Below, piece after piece: positions 39,311 through 50,959 of a stretch of DNA of 64,000 bases (positions are counted from its first letter, which is position 1; every line of letters starts with the position of its first letter). The notes under the pieces are model-generated. The model made no database searches. It had not been told where the DNA came from and saw nothing but the letters and a program-made list of their open reading frames with translations. This stretch comes from Xanthomonas axonopodis (GTDB lineage Bacteria > Pseudomonadota > Gammaproteobacteria > Xanthomonadales > Xanthomonadaceae). A program made the position numbers and the translations under genes. Location: assembly GCF_001304695.1 (NCBI RefSeq), contig NZ_JFAQ01000008.1, positions 1-64,000 of the forward strand, read 5' to 3'.

Positions 39311-39407
39311 TTCGGGATTGGGAATTGGGGATTGGCCCACTGCCCGCCCGCGTTGCACCGCCTCGACGAATCTCTACTCCCCAATCTCCAATCCCGAGCT
39401 CTTACCC
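39311..39407. repeat. Gap-filling inverted repeat element (EVE gene to rpiA)
   Basis: The whole 97-bp gap. The G-rich arm GATTCGGGATTGGGAATTGG starts inside the upstream stop codon. The inverted C-rich arm (ACTCCCCAATCTCCAATCCC, about 39376-39395) ends about 12 nt before the rpiA ATG. It is the shortest full member of the family seen here. Confidence 0.78.
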
Positions 39408-40055
39408 ATGTCCGAAGCAAAACGCCTGGCCGCCGAGAAAGCGATCGATTACGTGGAAGACGGCATGATCGTCGGGGTGGGCACCGGCTCGACGGTGGCC
39501 TACTTCATCGACGCGCTGGGCCGGATCGGCCATCGCATCAAGGGCGCAGTGTCCAGCTCCGAACAGAGCACCGCGCGCCTGCGCCAGCATGGCATCGAGG
39601 TGCTGGACCTCAATCACACCGGCAATCTGTCGCTGTACGTGGACGGCGCCGACGAGTGCGACCCGAACCGCTGCCTGATCAAGGGCGGCGGCGCGGCGCT
39701 GACGCGCGAGAAGATCATCGCCGAAGCCAGCGAGCGCTTCATCTGCATCGTCGACCCCAGCAAGCAGGTGCCGGTGCTGGGCACGTTCCCGCTGCCGGTG
39801 GAAGTGATTCCGATGGCACGCAGCCTGGTCGCCCGGCAGATCCTGGCATTGACTGGCGGCCAACCGGTGTGGCGCGATGGCGTGGTCACCGACAACGGCA
39901 ACGTGGTGCTGGACGTGCATCACCTGCAGATCACCGACCCGGTGGACCTAGAGCGCAGCTTGAACCAGATCCCCGGCGTGGTCTGCGTGGGTTTGTTCGC
40001 GCGGCGCCCGGCCGATGTGGTGATCGTGGGGGGCGAGCCACCGCGGGTGATCTGA
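39408..40055 (+). CDS. rpiA: Ribose-5-phosphate isomerase A
   Basis: A 215-residue enzyme interconverting ribose 5-phosphate and ribulose 5-phosphate. Motifs are [15 protein letters not shown] (phosphate loop), [33 protein letters not shown] (catalytic Asp, Glu and Lys region) and a C-terminal [20 protein letters not shown]. The 5' leader is made of the preceding repeat, and no purine-rich ribosome site precedes the ATG apart from a short GAG. Confidence 0.96.
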   Translation: MSEAKRLAAEKAIDYVEDGMIVGVGTGSTVAYFIDALGRIGHRIKGAVSSSEQSTARLRQHGIEVLDLNHTGNLSLYVDGADECDPNRCLIKGGGAALTREKIIAEASERFICIVDPSKQVPVLGTFPLPVEVIPMARSLVARQILALTGGQPVWRDGVVTDNGNVVLDVHHLQITDPVDLERSLNQIPGVVCVGLFARRPADVVIVGGEPPRVI

Positions 40056-40217
40056 AGATCGCATGCGAGCATTCGCATGCGCAGGTGTGGCCCGCATTGC
40101 GAAGCGATGGCAGGTCGCACACACCGCGCATGCAGCAACCGCACAACGCACCGCAGCAGCTTGACGCACGCAGCCGCTTGGCAGATGGTGCGGCATCCCC
40201 GCCAGTTGGTATGCCGC

Positions 40218-40667
40218 ATGCGTTGTTCGCGTTTTCTCGTCCTTGCGCTTCTGGCCCTGCTTGGAGGCTGCGCCAGCAGCGGCGACAGCTGGGTGGAACT
40301 GGCAGACACGCGCTACAAGGTAGAACTGGCACAGAACGATGCCGATCGCGCCAAGGGTCTGATGTTTCGCGATGCCATGGACGAAGACCGCGGCATGCTG
40401 TTCATCCACGACCGCCAGGAGCCGCTGGCGTACTGGATGAAGAACACCAAGATCGCGCTGGATATCCTGTATTTCAATGAACAGCGCCGGCTGGTCTCCC
40501 AGCAGCGCGACGTGCCGCCGTGTTCGGCCGGCGATGCCTGTCCGCCCTACCCCAGCAGGCAACCCGCGCGCTATGTGCTGGAGCTCAACGCCGGCCAGGC
40601 TGCCAGGCTCGGCCTGAAGGATGGCGCCACGCTGCGCTTCAGCCCGGACATCCCGACGCTCAAATAA
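40218..40667 (+). CDS. DUF192 family lipoprotein
   Basis: A 149-residue exported protein. The lipobox LGGC (Cys about residue 17) follows a hydrophobic stretch, so it is probably a lipoprotein. The DUF192 domain is recognised by DRAKGLMFRDAMDEDRGMLF and PLAYWMKNTKIALDILYFN, and ends with a typical VLELNAGQAARLGLKDG. Function of the family is unknown. An upstream ATG at 40185 would hide the signal peptide and is less likely. Gaps on both sides (about 160 and 205 bp) show no other gene. Confidence 0.88.
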   Translation: MRCSRFLVLALLALLGGCASSGDSWVELADTRYKVELAQNDADRAKGLMFRDAMDEDRGMLFIHDRQEPLAYWMKNTKIALDILYFNEQRRLVSQQRDVPPCSAGDACPPYPSRQPARYVLELNAGQAARLGLKDGATLRFSPDIPTLK

Positions 40668-40872
40668 GCGGCTGTGAGCAGGCTCTGGGGCCAGGCCAGC
40701 CAGGGGCACGGCGGCCTGCCGACCGATTAGACCTGCGGGTCACCTTCCCGAACGGCGTGTGCGGCTGTCGGACGCATCGCCGCCTGTCAGCTTTACGCAT
40801 TCATGCGGCCCGCGTCCCTGTCAGGAAGTACCGGACTTGAACCCTGCGCCGCTTGCCGACACTCTTGGCAGT

Positions 40873-41718
40873 ATGATCGACATGCTCCCACTCCCCCATT
40901 GGACCGCGCTCGCCAGCCTGGACGACGATGCGGTGCCGCTGATGTCCACCGCGCTGCTGATCGCGCGCGACGAGTATCCGCAGCTGGATGCCGGGCTGTA
41001 CGACACGCTAGTGCAAAGCCACGTCGAGCATCTGCGCCGCGAGGTCGACGCGATCGATCTGTGGCCGTTGAAGATGGCGGCAGTAAATCGCTACCTGTTC
41101 GATGAGTTGGGCTATTCGGGCAATCACGACGAGTACTACGACCCGCGCAACAGCTATCTCAACCAGGTGTTCGAGCGCCGGCTGGGCAATCCGATTTCAC
41201 TGGCGATGGTGCAGATCGAAGTGGCGCGCCGGCTGGGCATCCCATTGGCAGGGGTGTCGTTTCCCGGCCATTTCCTGGTGCGGCTGCCGGTGGACGACGG
41301 CGTGCTGGTGATGGACCCGTTCAACGGCGGCCGTCCGCTGGGCGTGGATGAGCTGCGCGAACGTGCCCGCCCGCATCTGGGCGGCGAGATTCCCGACGAC
41401 CGCGCGCTGGCGCAGATTCTCGACCCCGCCCCGCATCGCGCGATCTTGATTCGCATCCTGCGCAACCTGCACGGCGTCTATGCCGACGCCGAGCACTGGG
41501 ACCGCGCCGCCCGCAGCGCCGACCGCATTCTGAAGCTGGTCCCCGACCAGCCCGAGGCCCTGCGCGACCGCGGCATGGCCTATCTGCATCTGGGCCACCG
41601 CAACGGCGCACGCCACGATCTCTCGCGCTACCTGGTGCTCAATCCGGGCGCGCAAGACGCGGCCCATCTGCACGAACACTTGGTGGAATTGAACAGCCAG
41701 CGCACGCGGTCACATTGA
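40873..41718 (+). CDS. SirB1 family transglutaminase-like protein
   Basis: A 281-residue protein of the SirB1 family. The transglutaminase-like core has YDPRNSYLNQVFERRLGNPISLAMVQIEVARRLGIPLAGVSFPGHFLVRL, the usual signature, here with no obvious catalytic Cys in the first half. The C-terminal third is tetratricopeptide-like (DRAARSADRILKLVPDQPEAL and AYLHLGHRNGARHDLSRYL). The ATG at 40873 is favoured because it starts the conserved part. Biological role is unknown. Confidence 0.87.
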   Translation: MIDMLPLPHWTALASLDDDAVPLMSTALLIARDEYPQLDAGLYDTLVQSHVEHLRREVDAIDLWPLKMAAVNRYLFDELGYSGNHDEYYDPRNSYLNQVFERRLGNPISLAMVQIEVARRLGIPLAGVSFPGHFLVRLPVDDGVLVMDPFNGGRPLGVDELRERARPHLGGEIPDDRALAQILDPAPHRAILIRILRNLHGVYADAEHWDRAARSADRILKLVPDQPEALRDRGMAYLHLGHRNGARHDLSRYLVLNPGAQDAAHLHEHLVELNSQRTRSH

Positions 41719-41859
41719 GCGGGTATATGCGCCGGCTGGCCAAGCTGCCCAGCTAGGGCGCCGCCGTGTGGTTCTCGGCAACCCAGGCACTTGCCTGCCC
41801 CCGTCCCAGCAGTAGCGTGGTAGCGGACACTGCCTGACTGCATACCCTCGAGCGGCAGC

Positions 41860-42051
41860 TCATTCGATCTCCACCATTTCGAAGTCCTCCTTGGTGACGC
41901 CGCAATCGGGGCAGGTCCAGGTGTCGGGCACGTCCTGCCAACGGGTGCCGGGCGCGATGCCTTCTTCGGGGATGCCGTCGGCCTCGCGGTAGAGAAACCC
42001 GCAGACGACGCACATCCAGGTGCGGTAGGTGGTCGTGGATGTCTCGCTCAT
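41860..42051 (-). CDS. Rubredoxin
   Basis: A 63-residue one-iron protein. The two iron-binding knuckles are CVVCGFLY and CPDCGVTK, with the usual [21 protein letters not shown] between them. It transfers single electrons, for example in alkane oxidation or oxidative stress defence; the partner is not in this window. It is divergent from thiE, with only 66 bp between the starts. Confidence 0.95.
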   Translation of the reverse strand: MSETSTTTYRTWMCVVCGFLYREADGIPEEGIAPGTRWQDVPDTWTCPDCGVTKEDFEMVEIE

Positions 42052-42117
42052 CGGATAATCGCGGTCATGCAACAGTGGGCCTGCATTATCCCATCCACCG
42101 CTTTCGGAAGCGTTGCC

Positions 42118-42735
42118 ATGCCCAACCGTCTCAACGTTCGCGGCGTCTATCTGATCACCCCCGACGAGCCCAACACGCAGCGCCTGCTCCTGCGGACGGT
42201 GCCGTTGCTGGGGTCGATTACCTGGCTGCAATACCGCAACAAGCAGGCGGATGCCGCGCTGCGGCTGCGCCAGGCCGGTGCCTTGCACGAGGCATGCGCG
42301 GCGCATGGCGTGCCGTTGATCATCAACGACGATGCGCAGCTGGCGGCGCAAGTCGGTGCGCAAGGCGTGCATCTGGGCGAAGACGATGGCGACGTGGCGG
42401 CAGCGCGCGCGCTGCTGGGCGAGCTGGCCATCATCGGCGTGTCGTGCTACGACGATATCGAGCGCGCGCACGCCGCAGCGAAAGCGGGCGCCAGTTATGT
42501 GGCCTTCGGTGCATTTTTCCCGACCACCACCAAGCAGACCACCCGGCGCGCGACGTCTGCATTGCTGCAGCAGGTAGCCGAACTCGACCTGCCGCGCGTC
42601 GCGATTGGCGGCATTGGGCCTGCGCAGGTGCCTGCACTGGTGAGTGCGGGTGCGGACTTGATTGCCGTGGTCAGTGGCGTTTACGCAGCGCCTGATCCGG
42701 TTGCCGCGGTGCAGGCGTATCGCGCCGGGTTTTAG
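42118..42735 (+). CDS. thiE: Thiamine-phosphate synthase
   Basis: A 205-residue TIM-barrel enzyme joining the thiazole and pyrimidine halves of thiamine phosphate. Motifs: [72 protein letters not shown] and [14 protein letters not shown]. An SD-like GGAAG precedes the ATG at 42118; a more upstream ATG is less likely. Its TAG stop overlaps the start of an old MITE relic. Confidence 0.95.
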   Translation: MPNRLNVRGVYLITPDEPNTQRLLLRTVPLLGSITWLQYRNKQADAALRLRQAGALHEACAAHGVPLIINDDAQLAAQVGAQGVHLGEDDGDVAAARALLGELAIIGVSCYDDIERAHAAAKAGASYVAFGAFFPTTTKQTTRRATSALLQQVAELDLPRVAIGGIGPAQVPALVSAGADLIAVVSGVYAAPDPVAAVQAYRAGF

Positions 42736-42876
42736 CGAACGGCACTGCTGCGCAGCCGCCTACGGGCACGGCTGCTACTTGAAGTCGGCAGGTACCGCCC
42801 GTGCGCTCCGGTTCCTCCGTCCCTTCCGTACGGTCACGCCCTCCCGACGACTGCTCGCTGCGTTCTTCAGCCGCTG
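42735..42876. repeat. Degenerate relic of the 141-bp MITE, copy 1
   Basis: It aligns with the intact MITE along its length: CTGCGCAGCCGCC near the left, CTCCGGTTCCT in the middle, GCTCGCTGCGTTCTTCAGCC at the right, against GCTCGCTACGTTTTGTTAGCC. It is about 142 bp and begins at the thiE stop codon (TTAG). The rest of the 820-bp gap to 43556 holds two palindromic repeats (listed) and no believable gene. Confidence 0.6.
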
Positions 42877-43008
42877 TGCGGCAGCTTTTTTCAGACAATG
42901 AAGCTGAAGCCGCTGCTTAGTCGTCCAGCCTTCCGTCCGCTTAAAGAGACGGGGCATTTTTGTTCCATTTGCTTGATTACAAGAGCTAGCCGCGTCGAGT
43001 GCGCAGTG

Positions 43009-43101
43009 CCCTCGCCGCTTGCGGGGGATACGCTGCAAGTACGTCCGGGTAGGCTCGATGGCGGCATCCATGCCGCCAACGGTCCCGCAAGCGGCGAGGA
43101 C
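43009..43101. repeat. Dispersed palindromic repeat, copy B
   Basis: The outer arms (CCCTCGCCGCTTGCGGG and CCCGCAAGCGGCGAGG) are inverted. The inner hairpin GGCGGCATCCATGCCGCC is at 43060-43077. It has the same plan as copies A and C in opposite sense, with different arm sequence. Confidence 0.65.
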
Positions 43102-43258
43102 ACGGCACCAGACAATTGGTCGGCGGCTCAAGAGAGCAGCCCGTCGTACGAGGGCGGCGCGAGCCCCCTCTTGAGCGCTGCAAGCTGACCGCGTCCAGTC
43201 CAAGACGGCGCACATCGCTTATCGCTTGCATTGACACACCGACCATCTTCACTGGTCG

Positions 43259-43360
43259 TTGCCCGCTCACCGTCGCGGGACCCTTGGCGGCATGGATGCC
43301 GCCACGAAGCCGACAAGGACGTACTTGCGGCGTGTCCCGCGATGGCGGGCGGGCAAGGGC
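43259..43360. repeat. Dispersed palindromic repeat, copy C
   Basis: Nearly the same as copy A at 169-267: TTGCCCGCTCACCGTCGCGG at the left, inner hairpin GGCGGCATGGATGCCGCC at 43286-43303, and GGGCGGGCAAGG at the right end. It lies downstream of the broken Oar-type receptor. Confidence 0.75.
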
Positions 43361-43556
43361 CCTTCAGCAAAAAATCAGATGTGCCGCTCCCAGGCACGCA
43401 AGGCTTGACGACCATGCGCTCGGCCAGGCAGCTTAAGCCGTGTTTTCTCACTCACCAAGTCAGAGCGATACCGATATTGAGCGCCATCCCCTAAAACAAA
43501 CAGCCACGTGTGCCATCACACGTCGCTGCCGGAACTGCCGTGATCGCGTAGCGCGA

Positions 43557-46500
43557 TTAAAAGTCGTAGCTCAACGTCACCCGACCCGAGCGTGGCGCCT
43601 GATAGGCGACGACCTGGTCCCATAGCGGGTTGGTGGTGTTGTCGGGCAATTGCGAGAACGGGTAGATGTTGGTCGCGGTCTGCTTGTTGGTGATGTTGAA
43701 CACGTCCAGGCGCAACGCCAGCTTGCCATCTGCAAATGCCGGCTTGTAGGTCACGCCCATATCCAGCTGCGCGATCCAGCCCAGGCGCCCCTGCTAGCCG
43801 GGAGGCGATGCCACGCCGATGCCGGTGGCCGGGTAGCAGTAGTGGTACGGGCCACCGGTAATTGCACTGCCGCCATAGCCGGCCGGATCGCGGCCGCTGT
43901 ATTCGGTCCCGTAGTAGTTGCCCAGGCAGTTGTGCGGCGCGCCGGAAATCAGGCTGAAATTGGCCGATGCGCCCCATTGTGGGGTGAATTGGTAGAACCC
44001 GAACAGCTTGAGCTGATGGCGATGATCGTTGGACTGATCGCCGTTGAAGTGTTCCATCAACGCCGGGTGGTCCCAGCTCTGCGTGGTCGAGACCGAGGCC
44101 TGCCCCTGATAGCTGCTCAGCGCGCCGCCGGTACGCCACAGATCCGAACGCACCTGGCCCTCGGTGGTGCCGTAGCTGTGCGACCAGACGTAATTGACCT
44201 TGGCATACCACTTGCCGTCGAACGGACGCTCCAGATTGAATTCCACCGCCGAATAATTGCGCTTGAACTTCGGAAAACCTGCCGCCTCACGGCTCACCGA
44301 CACTTCGTGGAATTGGCCATCGGTGCCGATCACTCCCCAGGTATTGGTCTGGCCCGGATTGATCAACGATGCGCCCGCCACCTTGGAGAAATCGATGGTC
44401 ACGCCTTGCGCCGCTGCCGCATCGATCAACGCGGTGTTGGAGACATCGTAGTTCTGGTCGTCGATGCCGGCATTGAGGCGGCGATGAGTGCCGCGCACGC
44501 CCAGCACCCAGCCGCTATCGAGTTGCTTGGTAAATCCGAGGATGAGTTCGTCCTGGTTTTCGCCTTCGATGTCCTTGGCCACGGCGGTGCGTACATCGGC
44601 GATGCGACCGAAGCGGGAATTGGCCGACACCGCCGAACCCAGTTGCTGCGCCAGGATCGGCGTGCCGTCGGCATTGATGCCGCTATAGGTGAAGTAGGTA
44701 TCGGTGGTCGTGGCCGGGGTGAACAGACTCACCGCCGATAGCGGCAGGCCGAGGTAATAACGGCCAAGGTTACCGAAGACCTTCAAGCTGGAATCGCCAT
44801 TGACGTCCCAGCTAAAACCAAGGCGCGGCGCCCACGCATTGTCGATCTCGATGTAGGGATCGCCGAACGGGGTGTAGTTGGTGAACTCGTCCTTGCGCAG
44901 GCCCAGGCTCAGCAGCAGATTGTCGGTGACCTGCCACTTGTCTTCGATGTAGTAGGCGTGTTGCTTGGCTTCGTACGAATACAGGCTGGTGTTGATGTTG
45001 CGCACCACGTAGTAGCCACTGGATCCGTTGACCGGATCCACCAGCGCCGGGCTCGGCGCACCGATGCCGCCGGCTTCGTTGGCCGACTGGCTGACCAGAC
45101 CGCCGGTGGCCAACCCGTACGGGTCATTGGTCTGTCCGTAGGTCCAGGCAAACCCGGGGCCAGAGAGGATCGAGCCGACATCGATGCCTTCTGACTTCTG
45201 GTTGTCGATGCCGAAGTTGAGCGTGTGGTGGCCGATGCGCCATTCCAGATTCAGGCGCTGGTTGTCTTTTTTGTATTCGCGGTCGGGCGAGCTGACCGAG
45301 GTGACCAGCTGATTGCCGATGCGCGGTGTGCCGCCGGTGTAGGCAGGATTCTGCAATGCGGCGCTGTTGATCACCGGGCCGCCAGCCGGGTCGTAGTTGA
45401 ACGGCGTCAGTTCGTCCGGCGTTCTCATCTTGCCGTACAGGGTGGTCACGGTGAGGTTGTCGCTCAGATAGCCGGTGTACTTGCCGGTGAACAGCGTCGG
45501 CCCGGTCTTCCAGGTGGATTCGTCGGTGAAGTAGGCGCCACGCTCACGCGCGACATAGTCGTAGCGATAGATCGAGCCGTTGGTTTCGGCGACGTCGCTG
45601 GCACCGGTCACCTCGATCAGGTGGTTGTCGGTGATGTTCCAGTCCACCTTGGCGTACCAGCGTTTCTGCTTGTAGTCTTAGTCGGTGAGGCCGCCGGTGC
45701 GGCCATTGTCGGTGTCCCGATTGGTGCCCACGCGCACGCCGTCAGAGTTCACCTGCTCGGCGGCCAGGAAGAAGAACAGCTTGTCCTGGATGATCGGTCC
45801 GCCGACATAGGCGCTGTAGGTGGTCTGGTTGGCCTCGGCCTCGCTGGCGGGCTGGTACAGGCCATTGGCAGCACGCGCATAACGGTAGGCGGCGTTGTTG
45901 ATGGTGCTGCCCTGGCTGTCCGGGCGCCAGTAGATGTCGCGCTGGTTGGCCTTGAGACCATTCGGCTCCCAGATCACTGCGGCGCCGAACTTCCATTCGT
46001 TGGTGCCGCGCTTGCCGATCTGGTTGATCACGCCGCCGTTGGCGCGGCCGTACTGCGCGCCATAGCCGCCGGTAAAGATTTCCTGCTGGTCGATGGCGCC
46101 GTAAGGCAGGGTCAGCCCGCCCAGGTTGTTGCTGATGGTGGTGGTGTTGAAACCGTTGAGGTAGTAGGCGTTTTCGCTGGCGGCCGAGCCGCCGAAGCTG
46201 GGGAGCGAGCCGCCAAGCGGACCGTTGTCGAAGCCGCCGCTGTTGACCACCACGCCCGGTGCCAGCAACGCGATCGCTTCGGCGGTGCGGCCCAGCGGCA
46301 GTTGCTGTAACTGCTCGGCGGTGACGACGGTGCGCGTATCCACGCTGCTGACGTCGATGGTGGTGAGGCTGGCGGCGCTGACGGTCACGCTGTCCAGGGT
46401 CTGCATGCCGCTCCCCGCGGCGTTGGCAGCGAACGACACGTCGGTATTGGCCCCCACGGTGATGGCAACGTTCTCGCGCGTTTCCACCACCGCGCCGTCG

Positions 46501-46733
46501 CGCTTGACCGTCACTTTGTAGGTGCCCAGCGGCAGATTGCCGGCGGTGTAGCGGCCGCGCGCGTCCACCGGCACCTCGCGGCTGAAGCCGCTGTTGTTTT
46601 CCACCAGCACGCTCGTGCCACTGCCCTGGCCCACGCTGCCGACGATGCTGCCGGTGGTGGACTGCGCGTGGACGCTGCCCATGGCCACGACCAATGCCAA
46701 TGCCAAGGCACGCTTCTGGATACTACGGTTCAT
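43557..46733 (-). pseudogene. Oar-type TonB-dependent receptor, two in-frame stops
   Basis: A 1,058-codon gene for a large outer-membrane receptor of the Oar type. It has a signal peptide (ending VAMGSVHA), an N-terminal carboxypeptidase-regulatory-like domain (SREVPVDARGRYTAGNLPLG, and GTYKVTV) and a plug with VINQIGKRGTNEW. The beta barrel ends in RVTLSYDF with the C-terminal Phe. The frame is broken at 45678-45680 (TAA, between GLTD and DYKQKRW) and at 43794-43796 (TAG, between SPPG and QGRLGW). Reading continues in the same frame after both. Each is a single-codon nonsense change, so the gene was intact recently. Expression of a full barrel is unlikely without readthrough. It is divergent from hemL (272-bp gap, promoters unresolved). 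Confidence 0.85.
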
Positions 46734-47005
46734 GCTCTCTCCCAAGGTCTTGAACTGTCGGCAAGGCGACAAACGAACGGTGCCAATGGCCCCGAATCAC
46801 ACTTTCTGAACATCTGCAGCCCGATGCCAATGACGGCGCGCCATCAGCTCATTCCAAACTGTCGATCACGTCGCCTTCGATCATAGTTCCCCTACCAGCC
46901 CGCTCCGACGGGTAGGCGCGCAAGGCCGCAGGCCTGACAATGGCGAACGCGATGCCCGCTGCCGGGCGTCGATGCCTCCAATCGGTACTCCTCAAGGATC
47001 TGCGC

Positions 47006-48295
<1,290 letters not shown>

Positions 48296-48370
48296 TTGGC
48301 GGGGAATGGGGAATCGGTTAGCGCGCAGCTTTGAGGGTCTGCGGTGCGGCGTGATCGTGCCGCTGTTTTA

Positions 48371-48511
48371 GAGTGGCTAACAAAACGTAGCGAGCGGTCG
48401 TCAGGTGGGCGTGGACGGCGCACAGGAACCGGAGTGTACGAGGGGTACATGAGGATTCCGAGCACCGGCCGCGCCCGCCTGGCGGCTGCGCAGTAGTTTT
48501 GTTAGCCGCTC
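48371..48511. mobile_element. 141-bp MITE, intact copy 1
   Basis: A 141-bp element with terminal inverted repeats (GAGTGGCTAACAAAAC at the left, GTTTTGTTAGCCGCTC at the right) and a 3-bp TTA target duplication (48368-48370 and 48512-48514). It reads as identical, in opposite orientation, to the copy at 60595-60735. It has no coding capacity for a transposase, so it must be moved by one supplied elsewhere. A TNA duplication is compatible with an IS5-family type enzyme. A single GGGGAATGGGGAATCGG repeat arm (about 48300-48318) lies just before it. Confidence 0.88.
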
Positions 48512-48952
48512 TTAGTGGCCCAGGAGGTTGGCCAGGTCTGCTTCACCGGAGCTGCATGTGGGCCTGACTGTGCAGGTAGTGCGTGTCGTCTGTGCCAGCA
48601 GCACCTGCAAGGCGGTGCGCGTGACAACGAGACGCTGGAGCTGCGCGTTGGTGCCTCTGAATGCGCCCCACCGGCGCCTGGCGACCTCTAGCGGTCCTTG
48701 ATCCTGCATACAAGCAGGCGCATCTGCCGCGATGAAGCTCCCGACTGGGCGCAGCTCACTTTGCTTTTGTCCTATGGCTGTCATATGTTTCTGAAAGGTG
48801 CTCAGGGACGGGCATCGGTGGGGACCCTCGAAGCAGCCGCTGCACCGTCGTTGCCGAATCCGGTGATCATGCTGCATTGCCGCTGGTTCACCCCGATCTG
48901 CAGCGTGTCGAGCAGGCACGCTGCCGACGCTTGATACGGCCGCCCTCGTCTC
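48512..48952. other. Non-coding or relic stretch between MITE and regulator
   Basis: About 440 bp without a supportable gene. A minus-strand open frame (up to 135 codons, ending in the TAA of the MITE target site) has no ribosome binding site and no recognised motif. It may be a relic or chance. A promoter for the downstream regulator could not be identified. Confidence 0.45.
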
Positions 48953-50268
48953 ATGCTCACGCCTGTTGCGCTGCTCGCTCCGCGCCCGTCACCCTCGCGC
49001 GACCCCGTGATTCCCGATTGGCTGCTTGCCGGCACGCTGGAGCCTGCGTTGCCGCGCCCCGGCGCGGTGGCACGGGGTGCACTGCTGGCTGCGCTGGATC
49101 AGGCGCAGGCACGCCCGCTGACGCTCTTGCTTCCCACCCGGTTTTGGCAAGACCACGCTGCTGACGCAGTGGCATGCGCACCTGAGTACGCGAGAGCAGT
49201 GCGCGGTGGCATGGCTGTCGCTGGACGAAGAAGATGCCGACGCTGCGCGTTTTCTCGGCCATCTTGCGCTGGCGCTGCAGAACGCAGGTGCCGACCATGC
49301 GCTGTGCGCCACGGTGCTGCACAACCGCGACCAGGACTCGCGCGAGGCGGTGGCATTGCTGATTCGCGCGCTGCGCGCGGCGCCCCGCCGCATCAGCGTG
49401 ATTCTCGACGACTACGACCGACTCGGCAGCAGCCCTGTCGATGAGCGGACGCAGTGCATTGCTGTTGCTGGAGCATATCGAACAGATCGCACACGGGCGC
49501 AAGCTGGCGTGCTTGTCGGAACTGGCTGCAGCATGGCGACGGATGCTGTTGCTGGAACATCCAGGCAATGCCGCCATCGATGTGCTGATCGCACGTACCG
49601 GCGCCGAATCCGGCCTGGCGCACACCTTGCGCTCGGCACACCGCTGGCACGATCGCGCGGCGATGGGCTTCGCACTGGCCCGCTGGCATCGCCTGGCCGG
49701 GCGCAGCAGCGCAGCGCTGAGCATCCTCGGGCAGATCGAGCAGGCGTGCCTTGTCAACGACAATGTCTGCCATCTGGCGCGCACCCGTGCGCGTATCGCG
49801 CTGGTACTGCAACAACGCGGCGAACTGGTCGCCGGCCTGCCGTATCTGTACAGCGCGCTGGACCATGTCGCCCTCACGCAAAGCTGGCAGGCGATCGTGG
49901 AACTGGGCTTGCCGGCCAAGGCGATGCTGCGCTCGCTCCGCCAGCACGACCCGCAGACCGTTGGCGGCACCACGCGTGCATTGACCATCCAGGCCTTGCT
50001 CGAACGCCTCAGCGGCGACGACGACCCGGCCGGCGACATCATCAGCGAGCGCGAACTGGAAGTACTGGCGCAACTGGCGCGCGGCGATTCCAACAAGCAG
50101 ATCGCACGCTGCCTGCATCTGTCGGAAAACACGGTCAAATTCCACCTGAAAAACCTGTACCGCAAGCTCGACGCGCGCAGTCGCGAAAGCGCGCTTGCGC
50201 AAGCATTGCAACGCGGGCTGTTGCGTGGAAGCGACCGGCATGCAGATCAGCCGGCGCGACCTGACTGA
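48953..50268 (+). pseudogene. LuxR/MalT-type regulator, frameshifted and internally deleted
   Basis: Pieces of a large ATP-dependent LuxR-family (LAL/MalT type) activator lie in three frames. Frame 1: an N-terminus with LLAGTLEPALPRPGAVARG leading to the P-loop. Frame 2, after an extra C near 49139: PTGFGKTTLLTQWHAHLSTR and a Walker B-like ISVILDDYDRLGS. Frame 3, from about 49430: a helical region and the C-terminal LuxR helix-turn-helix (ISERELEVLAQLARGDSNKQ, NTVKFHLKNLYRKLDARSR). Intact relatives are roughly twice as long. The sensor and TPR middle is thus largely deleted at the second junction. It is convergent with the amine-oxidation cluster it may once have controlled. Confidence 0.82.
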
Positions 50269-50351
50269 ACCAGAGCTACAAGCATCGCGCGTTCAATGCG
50301 GCTTTGCACGTATGGCGGCAAGGCCTGACAGCGTTGGCCGCCCCACTTACA

Positions 50352-50801
50352 TCACCCGAACGTCAGCGTGCCCTTCATCATCGCCCAGTGGCCGGGGAAC
50401 GAGCAGAAGAACGTGTAGTGGGCGCCCTTGCTCAGCTTGCTGGTGGGAAAACTCACCGTAGTGCTGTCGCCGCCGCCGATGACCTTGGTGTGCGCAATCA
50501 CGCGCGCGTCGGCCTTGGGCAGATAACTGTCGGCAATGGTCGAACGTAGGCCTGCATTGGCCACCGCCGGGAAATCGGCAGACTTGGTCAACACCCAGTT
50601 GTGCCCCATGACGGTGGCAGCCATCTTGCCGGAATGCTTGAGCGTGAGCTCCACCTGCGTGCACTCGGGCGCAAGCTTGATCGCGCTCTGGTCGAACTTC
50701 ATTTGATCGTTGCCGGTGATGGTCACCGCGCACGCCCGTGCCCATGCCGTCGGCGCCATCAGCGCCAGCGCACACACAGCAATCGTGGAAAACAGCTTCA
50801 A
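50352..50801 (-). CDS. azu: Azurin, type 1 blue copper protein
   Basis: A 149-residue periplasmic electron carrier with a Sec signal peptide (ending MAPTAWA). Copper ligands can be placed in GHNWVL (His) and in FFCSFPGHWAMMKG (Cys, His, Met). The frame has no ATG near the right place. A TTG at 50801, 7 nt after AGGAG, gives a good start; a GTG lies too close to the same site. It sits 158 nt after the aminotransferase gene on the same strand and could be co-transcribed with the amine-oxidation cluster as an electron sink. The gap could also hold its own promoter. Confidence 0.92.
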   Translation of the reverse strand: MKLFSTIAVCALALMAPTAWARACAVTITGNDQMKFDQSAIKLAPECTQVELTLKHSGKMAATVMGHNWVLTKSADFPAVANAGLRSTIADSYLPKADARVIAHTKVIGGGDSTTVSFPTSKLSKGAHYTFFCSFPGHWAMMKGTLTFG

Positions 50802-50959
50802 GAGAACACTCCTGCGTTGGGAAGTTGCAGCACAGTGGATGCGGCGGTGAGAGCGATAGCCGACAGTGCCAGGGTAGCCGATGCACAATCGGCAGTGCAT
50901 CACGCCCGCATCAGCTGCGCAGCAGGCGCATCGACCGAGCGCTCCGTCGCACGCCGGCC

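Noticed and set aside
42775-43215. A 146-codon minus-strand frame after thiE
   Set aside because: It runs through a MITE relic and a palindromic repeat and has no family resemblance.
48512-48919. A 135-codon frame ending in the MITE target site
   Set aside because: No ribosome site or motif; the stop codon is part of the target sequence and existed before insertion, so it is not evidence of a truncated gene.
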